Assembly (NCBI GenBank): GCA_014584705.1
Contig: JACTMJ010000001.1
Span: 1 to 49,925 of the forward strand
Direction: 5' to 3'
Source: Acidobacteriota bacterium
GTDB taxonomy: Bacteria > Acidobacteriota > Terriglobia > Bryobacterales > Bryobacteraceae
Length of the DNA: 49,925 nucleotides
The position numbers were made by a program, and so were the translations under genes. How positions within the stretch are numbered: the first letter of the stretch is position 1; each line of letters opens with the position of its first letter. Below are positions 18,755 to 27,174 of the stretch, piece after piece. Below the pieces are notes generated by a model. The model saw only the letters and a list, made by a program, of their open reading frames with translations. It was not told the origin of the DNA and did not search any database.

Positions 18755-19609
18755 TCAGTGTTGGCCAACGGGCCGAACGGATTGCCGCGAGAGCACGGCA
18801 TCCAAATGTGAAAGGCTGTCGAGCGCCTGCTGTGAAGTCCCGCATTCCACCGAAAGAAATCCACTCCAATTCGCTTTGCGCAGGATCGCCACCACCCGTC
18901 CCCAGTCAATAACGCCCTCGCCGCAGGCGCACCCAACCGGGGTTCCCGTCACCTTGCCGCGCTCGTTTTCGGCTTGCCGGATGGAAATATCTTTGGCGTG
19001 TATATGCACCAGCAGCGGCAGAACCGCGGCCAACCCGCTGTAAGGATCCTCGCCTCCAAGAAAGGCGTTGCCGGTGTCATAGTTGATCCGCAAGAAATCG
19101 GACTTAACCAACGTGGCGACCCGTAACAGACCTTCGGTTCGTTTTGTAATGCTCTGATGAGGTTCGATGGCGATGGCAACCTGGTAGCGCTCGGCAACTT
19201 GGAGCACCTTTTTCAGCGTGTAACGCATGACGTGGAAACACTCTTCGTCATCGAGCCAGGGCGGCCTGATTCCTTCATCCGTATTGACAACGCCGGCTCC
19301 CACCGCGGCGGCCAGGCGAACGGCCTTCTCAAGGTACGGCACGCTAATCTCCGGCCGCATAAGCGGAGAATGCGCACTCAGTGACGACGCGCTCACCCCC
19401 CATGCGTCGAGGATGTCTTTCATTTCATGCGGATCGTCGTCCATCGAGAACGAATGAAAATAGCCGGCCTCGCTTAAGAGCACTCTCCCGTCATGCACCA
19501 TGGGCTCCACAAAGCGGTAGCCAAGTTCCGCCGCCCGTTGGACACCTTCGCTGAACGACTTGTCCTCCGAGCGAATGAACTCCATATTCAACGCGAGTTC
19601 TATGGGCAT
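18755..19609 (-). CDS. sugar phosphate isomerase/epimerase (xylose isomerase-like TIM barrel)
   Basis: 284-residue cytoplasmic enzyme, first gene of the leftward operon. Barrel motifs are VVNTDEGIRPPWLDDEE, VAIAIEPHQSITKR, FLRINYDTGNAFLGGEDPY and LVHIHAKDIS, giving the Glu, Asp, His set expected for a divalent-metal aldose-ketose or ketose 3-epimerase site, and FLSVECGTS at the end. ATG 19609 is preferred over the in-frame 19750 because GGAAGGAG lies 8 bases upstream and the extra residues are not protein-like. Its neighbours and the divergent AraC gene suggest inducible use of one particular sugar. Confidence 0.9.
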   Translation of the reverse strand: MPIELALNMEFIRSEDKSFSEGVQRAAELGYRFVEPMVHDGRVLLSEAGYFHSFSMDDDPHEMKDILDAWGVSASSLSAHSPLMRPEISVPYLEKAVRLAAAVGAGVVNTDEGIRPPWLDDEECFHVMRYTLKKVLQVAERYQVAIAIEPHQSITKRTEGLLRVATLVKSDFLRINYDTGNAFLGGEDPYSGLAAVLPLLVHIHAKDISIRQAENERGKVTGTPVGCACGEGVIDWGRVVAILRKANWSGFLSVECGTSQQALDSLSHLDAVLSRQSVRPVGQH

Positions 19610-19879
19610 GCAGACACTCCTTCCTGTCTGATTCCGGCACCGCCTCACGATTGAGCCACACGGCCGGATCCCGGCGGCGGCCGCTGTGTGCATCCATCCG
19701 GACCGGCGGCGCAAAACGCCGCATCCGGTCCCCGCGACTCTTGCGCGCACATCGCCTTCCCGCTCGACCAGGATCCGAAGGGGCTGCCGTCAAGCAAGCA
19801 TTTGACTAATTCTAGGCCGATGTTATACTGCTGGCGTTCTCATTCTTTCGACCGAAAAACATTGAACACGGAGCATCTC
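19610..19879. promoter_or_regulatory. divergent control region between sugar operon and AraC gene
   Basis: The region holds a 12-bp hairpin with a 3-base bulge (GGACCGGCGGCG at 19700-19711, loop CAAAA, return arm 19717-19731). It also holds the AraC promoter, with TTGACT at 19802-19807 and TATACT at 19824-19829 spaced by 16 bases, a near-consensus sigma-70 promoter firing rightward with a predicted start near 19836. AraC-type regulators usually bind direct repeats in such divergent regions; I could not identify one with confidence. Confidence 0.65.
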
Positions 19880-20908
19880 GTGTGGACGCCAGTTCCGATT
19901 TACAAGAGCCCGGCGGAGACATTTGAGGCCGACCTGTGTCAGCCCCTCGTGAGTGCCGTAGAACGGAAGGAAGTGAGACTCGAGGCCCTTGCCCGTGGCC
20001 ACTATCCCGGGCGCAGACTCCCGCCGAATGAGCTGTCCGGCTTAAAAACAATCGGCTACTGGAGCGCGGTTGGCAGGCAGACGTGGGGGCTGCCCTGGCA
20101 CCGCAATGAGGGTATCGAAATCACATATCTCGAAAGCGGAAATGTGGTATTTGCATCAGAGGGTTTCGAGGAGTTGCTGAGCGCCGGTGTCGTAACGATC
20201 ACACGGCCTTGGCAGAAACACCGGGTCGGCAATCCGACGGTTGCGCCCGGGAAGCTCCACTGGCTGATTCTGGATGTGAACGTGCGCCGCCCCAATCAGG
20301 ACTGGGAGTGGCCTGCTTGGTGTATGTTAAGCAAGCGTGACCTGCAGGAGTTGGAAATCACTCTGCGGCAGACCGAACAGACGGTCTGGAGAACGTCCGC
20401 TGACCTGCGGCGCTGTTTTCAAAAGCTTTCAGGCGCGGTGGAAGTAAACGATCACGGAAGCCGAACATCGGCGCTTGCGATTCGCGTTAACGAGCTATTG
20501 CTTCTGATTTTGGAGATGCTCCGCAAGAACAGCCTAAACCTTGATCAGGCATTAACGGGCACCGAACGCACAGTCCGCCTATTCCTGGACGATCTCCGAG
20601 ATCACCCGGAGCATCTCACCCTGGATTGGACTGTCGAGGAAATGGCTCATTCTTGCGGCTTGGGAATCACGCAATTCACCCACGTTGTGAAATATCTCAC
20701 GAATCGGACTCCACTGAATTATTTGAACGACTGCCGGTTGGATCACTCCGTGAAGCTTCTGTCGTCGCCAACCGCACCCACGATCCTCGACGTTGCCCAC
20801 GACTGCGGTTTTTCGTCAAGCCAGTACTTCGCGACGGTATTTCGACGAAAATACGGTTGCGCACCTTCGGAGTTCCGCATGTCGTCCGATTCGGCACCGA
20901 ACCCGTGA
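19880..20908 (+). CDS. AraC family transcriptional regulator
   Basis: 342 residues. The N-terminal cupin-like sensor domain (WHRNEGIEITYLESGNVVF, then VVTITRPWQKHRVGNP) probably binds a sugar; the C-terminal AraC double HTH begins near residue 240 (TVEEMAHSCGLGITQF, LNYLNDCRLDHSVKLL, TILDVAHDCGFSSSQYFATVFRRKYGCAPSEFR). GTG 19880 is taken as the start because the promoter -10 lies at 19824-19829, which excludes ATG 19820, and GGAG (19870-19873) is 6 bases upstream; TTG 19862 is an alternative. It is divergent from the isomerase/oxidoreductase operon and is its likely activator. Confidence 0.9.
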   Translation: MWTPVPIYKSPAETFEADLCQPLVSAVERKEVRLEALARGHYPGRRLPPNELSGLKTIGYWSAVGRQTWGLPWHRNEGIEITYLESGNVVFASEGFEELLSAGVVTITRPWQKHRVGNPTVAPGKLHWLILDVNVRRPNQDWEWPAWCMLSKRDLQELEITLRQTEQTVWRTSADLRRCFQKLSGAVEVNDHGSRTSALAIRVNELLLLILEMLRKNSLNLDQALTGTERTVRLFLDDLRDHPEHLTLDWTVEEMAHSCGLGITQFTHVVKYLTNRTPLNYLNDCRLDHSVKLLSSPTAPTILDVAHDCGFSSSQYFATVFRRKYGCAPSEFRMSSDSAPNP

Positions 20909-21484
20909 ATGAGGCGTGCCATCCAACAGTCCGGCCTCGCGCGAGCGAGTCCCCCGGGCATCCGCCTGTTTTGAGGTGCGGCTTCGCCGCGCCCACACCC
21001 GCTGCAACCAGTCTGGCTCCATCCGCCATGAGGCGAGCGGCCGGAGGGCTGGGAGAGGGAACTGCCGCCCATAGCCTTTCTCGCCGCTTTGGAGTGCGCG
21101 CCCGGCAAGGGAAGGTCCCCGCAAGGTCCCGCGTATCGGCTGGAATTGCCGAGTCAGCGGGAACGCGCAGCGAGGAAATGCACCCAGGAGAAGAATCCCC
21201 GAAACTGGCGCTCGGCCTTATGTGTGGCAGCGAGTTCGGAGAACGACGGGCGCGGGGCAAGGTGGACGACTTGGGAGAAACTGGACGATCCTCAGTTCAG
21301 GGCCGAGGCTCCGGAGCTCGAATGCTTCACTGAATTCCCGCTTCGCCCGAGATCGCCCGTCTCCCGAATACTAACCTGGACGGGCTTGGCCCGCACCAAA
21401 CATTGCCGGAATCACGGGCGGAGAGGAAACAGGAGAGGCGACGCGCGACGACGCGCGCTTCATCGCGGAGATGCTTGGACCAAG
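20909..21484. repeat. non-coding stretch with dispersed 30-base repeat (copy 2)
   Basis: About 600 bases without a supportable gene. Positions 21117-21146 carry the second copy of the repeat found at 13651-13680. A short GC hairpin (GCGGCTTCGCCGC) lies near 20981-20993. Frames here have no ribosome binding sites and no recognisable products. Confidence 0.55.
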
Positions 21485-21516
21485 GAGAGAGGCCGCGGGA
21501 CTCCCGGGCCTCTCTC
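21485..21516 (-). terminator. terminator-like hairpin after the TonB transporter
   Basis: 10-bp stem GAGAGAGGCC (21485-21494) with GGCCTCTCTC (21507-21516); inside it GGG/CCC forms a second short stem. It lies 12 bases beyond the stop of the minus-strand transporter gene. No clear U-tract follows on the minus strand. Confidence 0.5.
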
Positions 21517-21527
21517 ATCGAGCGGGC

Positions 21528-24500
21528 TTAGAAGCTCAGGCGCAGCCCGAGGCGGAAGATACGATCTCCGTTCGGCTCACGCCCTCCTGAGTTCGTCCCT
21601 GTCACCTCGAAAACGCCGCCGGTAAACTGCCCCGCGGAGTTCACAATCCGGTTATTGATACCTGCCGAAGGGTTATTGAACTTCGGTGTATTGGTCCAGT
21701 TGAAGGCTTCGGCGCGGAACTGGAGATTCCAGCGCTCGCCAAAGTCGAACTCCCGGAACAAGCCCAGGTCCGTGTTGAAGAACTTCGGGCCGCGCAGGCT
21801 ATTAAAGCCCGCCGTGCCGAAGCGTGGTTCTGTCACGCGTTCAAAGGCGAAGGGATCGAAGTATGGATGGCCTCGGCCGATGCCGCCCAGGACTGCAACG
21901 TGTTCCTTCACCTGGTCCGCGCGCTGCGTGCTGCCAGGCAGACGCAGACTGCCGCCGTCGGAGGTGACGCGCAGCGGAGTGCCACTCATGAAACTCGTGA
22001 GCGTATTCAACTGCCAGCCCCCCGCGAGAGCGGCGGCCAAGCCGCTGTTTGCCCACCGCCTCCCCTTGCCGAACGGCAATTGGTAGGCCGCGGTGAGTTG
22101 GAAATTGTGCGTGCGGTCATAATTCATGGGCACGCGGTTCAGGTTGTAATACGCCAACGCGGGAACCAGCGGGCCGCCGTTATTGTCTTCGTTGCAGCAA
22201 TAGCCGATCACCTTTGACCACGTATATGCCGCGGTCATCTGGAAGCCATTGGAGAAACGCCGGGTGAGTGAGGATTGGAGGCTGTGATAGTTGTTGTCTC
22301 CCACCCGTCCAACGATGGCTGTCTCCACAGCGCGCCCGAATTTCGCGTAGAGCGGTTGGCCGCTCCGGTCTGCCCCAATCACCTGGCCCGCGTTCATATT
22401 GAGGCGGCCGGATACGCGAACCGCGCGGCTGGCGACGTAACCCGCCTGAGCCGTGAATCCCGCGCCCAGTTCCCGCTGGACGGTGAAGTTGTAGTTAAAG
22501 ATATAGCTGCGCCTGAACTCATCCGTAGTCGTGTTCACCGCGTAGTTCGTCGGGATGGCGATGTGGCCATTCTGGCCAACCTCCGGATTGGGGAGGATCG
22601 GAAGCCCCTGGGAGAGCGTGGTTGCCCATCCGAGGGAAGGAGGAGCCAGGTTGAACGCAGCCAAAATCGGGTAGTTGGTCCGGAGAGGCCGGGCCAGATT
22701 CCAGGGGTCCCAGTTCATGCCGAAGCCCGCACGAATCACTGTCTTGTCGCCGAGCCGGTAGGCAACACCGAGTCGCGGAGAGAAGTGCATTCCCCCGGTC
22801 TTGGTGCCGCAATCCTTCGGAATGCCGCCCACGCCGCACACGAGCATCTCATTCGTGTCGAAGTCATAGCGCTCCATGCCGCGTCCGTCTTCCCGGTATG
22901 GCATCGGAAACAGTTCCATGCGTGTACCGTAGGAAACGGTGAGGTTGCGGTTTGCCTGCCACTGATCTCGTACATAGAAGCTCCACATTGTGGTCTTCGT
23001 ACGGTAAACGTCCGGCACCTGGAGAATACGGCCGCCGCCATCCACAAGGCCCAGAAGGAAGGTTGCCATCGAGTTAAACTGGTTTCCCGCCTGAACGTTG
23101 CCATTGGCGAGCCGCAACTGCGTCGGTCCTTGGCCGAAGTTCAGCCGCCCTGCCGCGCCACCGCTTGCACCGGCAAATTCCGGTTGCGTGTGATTGAGCT
23201 GCAAATGATAGATGTCGAACCCGAAACGGATGTTGTGCGAGCCTCTTAGCCAGTTGCCGTTCGCCACGTACTGAAACTGTGGGTCGTGGCGGTAATACGG
23301 CATATAGTTCTCAGTGGATCCGAAGGCATCGAATCCGCTGACGCTGAAGCCCGGATACCCGGATTCAAAGAAACGCGGACCGTTGGTCCCCGGAATGCCC
23401 AGTTCGTCCGAACCGCGGTTTGGGCCAAGTCCGGGCTGCTCGATATTGGTATCCATCAGCGTGTAGCCGAAGTAAGCATCCACGATGAAAGACGGAGAGA
23501 ACGTGTGCGTGCTACCCAAAGTTCCGCTCCACGTGTTGCCAAATCCCTTGCCAGGATTCCCAAATGCAATGGGACTGCCACCGATGTCGCCAAACGCCGT
23601 TGGAGCCAAGAGATCGAAGTCCAGCCAGCTCAGCCGGGCGAACATGGTCGTCTTGTTGCCCATGTTGAAGTTGAACTTCGAATCAATCGTGTCGCGGTTG
23701 AAGGCCGCGTTGCCGGTCGCGAAGTAGTTTTGTGTCGGAATTCCGTTCGGCGCGGGGTTATTCTCCTGGGGAAGCCGGCCCATCAGCACCGCGGAAGTCG
23801 GGTGGATCCGGTCACTCGGGATCCGGTTGTTGGCGAATGGCAGCCGGCCAACGCCGTTGCTTTGGCCCGTGAGCGGATCGTAGATCAAACGGCTGGAGGT
23901 CGAAAGATCCCCGTTCCGCATAATGGCGGTGGGCACCGTGCGCAGCGACCCCGCGAATCGGTGGTCGTCGGTTCCTTCCCAGCTTACAAAGTAGAAGAGC
24001 TTGTTCTTCAGGATCGGCCCTCCAACGCGGCCGCCATACTGGTTGTAGACATACTTCGGAATATCCTGGTTCGACGGGAGGAAGAAGTTCCGCGCCTGGC
24101 TCCAGTTGCCCATGTGGTAGTGGAACGCCGCGCCGTGGATCTCATTCGTGCCGGAGCGGATCGATACATTCACGGATGCGCCGCCGGCGAGACCTTGCTC
24201 AGCGTCAAACGAGTTCGTTACCACGCTGACCGACTCGATGGATTCAAGCGCGGGAACATAGCTTGCAATATGCGGCAACCACACATTGGTCGCGCTCGCA
24301 CCGTCGATTCTCGTGTTGTTCGACGCCGTATTGTTTCCGTTCGTTTGCCATGAAAGCGCTCGTGACGGGTTCGATGGTACTGAGTGGGGAGTGCTCGGCG
24401 GAGCAATTCCGGGAATCGTCACGAACAGCGACTGATAGTTTCGTTGTCCGGAAACGGGAATCTCCGTCAATGTCTGTGAGCTGATCTCCTCTTTCACCTC

Positions 24501-24917
24501 CGCGCGGTCCGTCTGGAGCGCGGCGGCCGTCGATTCCACCACCACCGTTTCGGACACTTGACCCACGGACAACCGGAAATCAACACGGTTAACGGTGTTG
24601 GGAGTGACGGAGACCGCGTCATTGCTGGCGGAACGGAATCCGTCCCGGTTCACTAGAACCGTGTAATTGCCGCTTTGCAAGGTGGGAACACTGTAACCAC
24701 CGTTTTGATTCGTGGTAGTGGTGCGGATTGCTCCGGTCACCTTGTTGGTCACAGAAACTTGAGCCCCGGGAATCGAGGCCCCTGATTCGTCCGTTACACT
24801 GCCGACGACCGATCCGTACAAAATCTGTGCGAATCCGGTTCCGGGAAATACTATGCACAGCGCCAGAAGTAGTCCAATCGCAGACCCCAAGCGCGAAGAG
24901 AACTTTATTCTAACCAT
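21528..24917 (-). CDS. Oar-like TonB-dependent transporter with carboxypeptidase-regulatory N-domain
   Basis: About 1129-residue outer-membrane transporter. Signal peptide (SAIGLLLALCIVFPGTGFAQ), then a carboxypeptidase-regulatory/CNA-B-like domain at about 30-115 (VVGSVTDESGASIPGAQVSVTN), a plug region (VKEEISSQTLTEIPVSGQRNYQSLF) and a large beta-barrel ending in ...RIFRLGLRLSF, the terminal Phe being the BAM signal. In this phylum such SusC/Oar-like proteins import oligosaccharides or other large nutrients energised by TonB. ATG 24917 is preferred to 24926 because a GAGG then lies 9 bases upstream. Upstream lies a plausible promoter. The nearby sugar operon makes a sugar substrate plausible, though this is not shown. 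Confidence 0.93.
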   Translation of the reverse strand: MVRIKFSSRLGSAIGLLLALCIVFPGTGFAQILYGSVVGSVTDESGASIPGAQVSVTNKVTGAIRTTTTNQNGGYSVPTLQSGNYTVLVNRDGFRSASNDAVSVTPNTVNRVDFRLSVGQVSETVVVESTAAALQTDRAEVKEEISSQTLTEIPVSGQRNYQSLFVTIPGIAPPSTPHSVPSNPSRALSWQTNGNNTASNNTRIDGASATNVWLPHIASYVPALESIESVSVVTNSFDAEQGLAGGASVNVSIRSGTNEIHGAAFHYHMGNWSQARNFFLPSNQDIPKYVYNQYGGRVGGPILKNKLFYFVSWEGTDDHRFAGSLRTVPTAIMRNGDLSTSSRLIYDPLTGQSNGVGRLPFANNRIPSDRIHPTSAVLMGRLPQENNPAPNGIPTQNYFATGNAAFNRDTIDSKFNFNMGNKTTMFARLSWLDFDLLAPTAFGDIGGSPIAFGNPGKGFGNTWSGTLGSTHTFSPSFIVDAYFGYTLMDTNIEQPGLGPNRGSDELGIPGTNGPRFFESGYPGFSVSGFDAFGSTENYMPYYRHDPQFQYVANGNWLRGSHNIRFGFDIYHLQLNHTQPEFAGASGGAAGRLNFGQGPTQLRLANGNVQAGNQFNSMATFLLGLVDGGGRILQVPDVYRTKTTMWSFYVRDQWQANRNLTVSYGTRMELFPMPYREDGRGMERYDFDTNEMLVCGVGGIPKDCGTKTGGMHFSPRLGVAYRLGDKTVIRAGFGMNWDPWNLARPLRTNYPILAAFNLAPPSLGWATTLSQGLPILPNPEVGQNGHIAIPTNYAVNTTTDEFRRSYIFNYNFTVQRELGAGFTAQAGYVASRAVRVSGRLNMNAGQVIGADRSGQPLYAKFGRAVETAIVGRVGDNNYHSLQSSLTRRFSNGFQMTAAYTWSKVIGYCCNEDNNGGPLVPALAYYNLNRVPMNYDRTHNFQLTAAYQLPFGKGRRWANSGLAAALAGGWQLNTLTSFMSGTPLRVTSDGGSLRLPGSTQRADQVKEHVAVLGGIGRGHPYFDPFAFERVTEPRFGTAGFNSLRGPKFFNTDLGLFREFDFGERWNLQFRAEAFNWTNTPKFNNPSAGINNRIVNSAGQFTGGVFEVTGTNSGGREPNGDRIFRLGLRLSF

Positions 24918-24982
24918 AGGTGTCATCCTCGTGAAGACATTTCGGAGACTGATTATGAAAACTCAGTCGAAGTCTGAGAGGA

Positions 24983-25012
24983 AGTATATGTTAAGTTCCG
25001 ATAACGTACCAA
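24983..25012 (-). promoter_or_regulatory. promoter of the TonB-dependent transporter
   Basis: On the minus strand, TTGGTA (25007-25012) and TATACT (24983-24988) are separated by 18 bases and lie about 65 bases before the ATG at 24917. The region is AT-rich against a GC-rich background. The 5' UTR contains a small CTCAG/CTGAG hairpin. Confidence 0.55.
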
Positions 25013-25168
25013 TGAAAAAATCACACATAACCGAAATTTATAGCACAGCAAGTTCAGATAAACTGGCTCTCCCTTCTCCGGAGCGCCCTGCGTATAGATG
25101 GAAAGTGAAATTGAGGTTGCGGAAGAGATATCCACCCTCGCACAGACCGGTACGGGCACTGCGAACGC

Positions 25169-25408
25169 CTACGGCTCCTGGCCCGGATGTTTGGCGGTAA
25201 AGCGCGCCCGCGAATAGGGATGCGGAATGTGCGGGAGCGGAAGATAGCGCACGGCCAGCGCTTGCGTCCGGCCATCCTTCAGACGTCCCGCTGGCTGCGC
25301 TTCGTGAGCATTCGCCACCAGCAGTCCATCGCTCGTGTCCGGAAGCGGTTCGGGCTGGCCGGTTCCCCGGGTTAGTTGCGGTAGCCCCGCGGCCTTCGCG
25401 AGAACCAA
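25169..25408 (-). CDS. unidentified small ORF downstream of the antiporter
   Basis: A 79-residue frame from TTG 25408, with natural-looking composition (LPDTSDGLLVANAHEAQPAG, then ALAVRYLPLPHIPHPYSRARF). It is in the same frame as the Kef-type antiporter that stops at 25475, and the frame between them is open, so it could be a former C-terminal extension cut off by a TAG or the tail of another broken gene. I do not recognise the family, and there is no strong ribosome binding site. Confidence 0.35.
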   Translation of the reverse strand: MVLAKAAGLPQLTRGTGQPEPLPDTSDGLLVANAHEAQPAGRLKDGRTQALAVRYLPLPHIPHPYSRARFTAKHPGQEP

Positions 25409-25474
25409 TCGCTCGCCTGCTACACCGGTTCGTGCATCGGCTCCGCGCCGGAGTGCGTGCCGAACCGGGCGGAC

Positions 25475-27154
25475 CTAAGCGGGATGGGCTTCCGGGCCCA
25501 CGGTGGCGAGCGTTTCGGCGGCGAGCGTCTCTCCCACCACATGCTCCTCGTCCACGATGGTGCTGGCGCCCGCATCTCGCAACGTGTGAGCGAAGAGACT
25601 GTAGCGCGCGCGCACCAGCACCGGAACGCCCGGCGCGATCAGGCGGCATTGGCTGATTACGATGCGGGAGATTCCAGGGTCCGGGATACTTACCACCACC
25701 GCCGCGGCGTGGCGCGCGCCCGCGTGCTCCAGAATCTCCGGCTGGGTGGCATCGCCAATCTCAATCGGCTCGTGCATGCGCACGGCGGAGACCGTCTGAA
25801 AGTTCGTCTCCAGAATGAGGTAGGGAATCTTTCGGCCCTTCAGTGCCCGGCAAACCGCCTGGCCGGCCGGCCCGAATCCAATCACGATCACCCGGCCTTC
25901 CATCGGCTTCTGATCGGATCGTCGTTCCGCGCGCTCCATCGCCAGCCGGTGGCGGTGCGAAGCAGTGAGAATCGCCGCCAGTTTCCGGCTCATGGGACCC
26001 GCGTATTGGATCATGTACGGCGTCAGCAGCAATAGCAGCACGGCGGAGGTCAGCAGCAGGTCAAACAGATCTCCGTCCAGCACTCTCTTGCCCACCGCGA
26101 TTTGCGCCAGCACGAAAGAAAATTCGCCGATCTGCGCCAGCACGATCCCCGTCCGCAGCGAGACCCGAAGCGGTTTGCGCAGCAGCAGAGCCACCCCCGT
26201 AATGACAGTAGCCTTGACGACGAAGATCAGCAGCGCCAGGAGCGCCGCCCCGAGAATGCCCAGCGCGCTCGGAACCGCGGCCAGCATGCCAATTGAAGCA
26301 AAAAACAGCGTGACGAACGCCGCGCGCAGCGGCATCACATCCGCGCGAATCTGCTCCGCGAATTCGAGATCCGCCAGCAGGATGCCCGCCGCGAAGGCGC
26401 CCAGCACCGGCGAAAGCCCCACCGCGTGCGCGCTCCACGAACACCCCAGCGAAACGGCGATTGCCAGCACTACCGGAAGGTCCCGGTTTCGTGCCGTGGA
26501 GGCCTGCGTGATGATGGCGGGCAGCGCGTAGCGGATCACGACGAAGAACGCCCCGATCAGCGCCACGCTCTTCACCAGGCTCATCCCCAGTTCTTCGAGA
26601 GCGCCCGCGCCGCTGGCGCCGTCGGCGAATACGCTCACCACGATCAACAGCGGAACCACGGCAAGATCCTGCATCAGCAGCACGCTGAGCGCGTTGCGTC
26701 CATGCGGGCTATCGAGTTCGGCGCGCTCAATCAGCAACCGCAGCACCACGGCCGTGCTGCTCATCGCCAGCGCCGCGCCGCATACGAAGGCCGCTCGCGG
26801 CGGGAGGCCGGCCAATGTCCCCATCGCGCTCCCCGCGACAATTGTGGCGACGATCTGGAACACGCCCAGCAACGCCGCGCTCTTGCCGAACTCCCGCAGC
26901 CGCCTCCAGGAAAATTCGAGGCCGATCGTGAAGAGCAGCAGCGATACACCCAGCTCGGCCAGCACTTCCACGGACTGCGGATCTTTGACGATGCCAAACG
27001 TGCGCGGGCCCAGAATAATGCCCGCCACCAGGTATCCGATCACCGCGTTCTGGCGCAGGCGCTGGGCCACAATGCCGCACAGCATTGCCAGCCCCAGCAA
27101 CAGAACAATCTGGAGCAAAAATCCCCACTGGTTGATGGTTGTCCAATCACTCAT
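25475..27154 (-). CDS. Kef-type (CPA2) cation:proton antiporter with RCK/TrkA-N domain
   Basis: 559-residue inner-membrane protein. Residues about 10-390 hold some 12 hydrophobic helices, with the motifs AVIGYLVAGIILGPRTFGIV, LGVSLLLFTIGLEFSWRRL and LSPVLGAFAAGILLADLEFAEQIR typical of KefB/KefC and other monovalent cation/proton antiporters. The C-terminal RCK-N domain starts at about 412 (GRVIVIGFGPAGQAVCRAL) with an NAD(H)-type GxGxxG and ends in the IVDEEHVVGETLA segment usual for Kef proteins. No TrkA-C domain follows. It exchanges K+ or Na+ for H+ under nucleotide control. It begins 20 bases after the stop of the SIS gene and is probably cotranscribed with it. Confidence 0.92.
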   Translation of the reverse strand: MSDWTTINQWGFLLQIVLLLGLAMLCGIVAQRLRQNAVIGYLVAGIILGPRTFGIVKDPQSVEVLAELGVSLLLFTIGLEFSWRRLREFGKSAALLGVFQIVATIVAGSAMGTLAGLPPRAAFVCGAALAMSSTAVVLRLLIERAELDSPHGRNALSVLLMQDLAVVPLLIVVSVFADGASGAGALEELGMSLVKSVALIGAFFVVIRYALPAIITQASTARNRDLPVVLAIAVSLGCSWSAHAVGLSPVLGAFAAGILLADLEFAEQIRADVMPLRAAFVTLFFASIGMLAAVPSALGILGAALLALLIFVVKATVITGVALLLRKPLRVSLRTGIVLAQIGEFSFVLAQIAVGKRVLDGDLFDLLLTSAVLLLLLTPYMIQYAGPMSRKLAAILTASHRHRLAMERAERRSDQKPMEGRVIVIGFGPAGQAVCRALKGRKIPYLILETNFQTVSAVRMHEPIEIGDATQPEILEHAGARHAAAVVVSIPDPGISRIVISQCRLIAPGVPVLVRARYSLFAHTLRDAGASTIVDEEHVVGETLAAETLATVGPEAHPA

Positions 27155-27174
27155 GGCGGCTTGAAGCGCTGGCC

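Noticed and set aside
19820-20908. AraC start at ATG 19820
   Set aside because: It would lie upstream of the -10 box (19824-19829) of a near-consensus promoter; GTG 19880 has a ribosome binding site.
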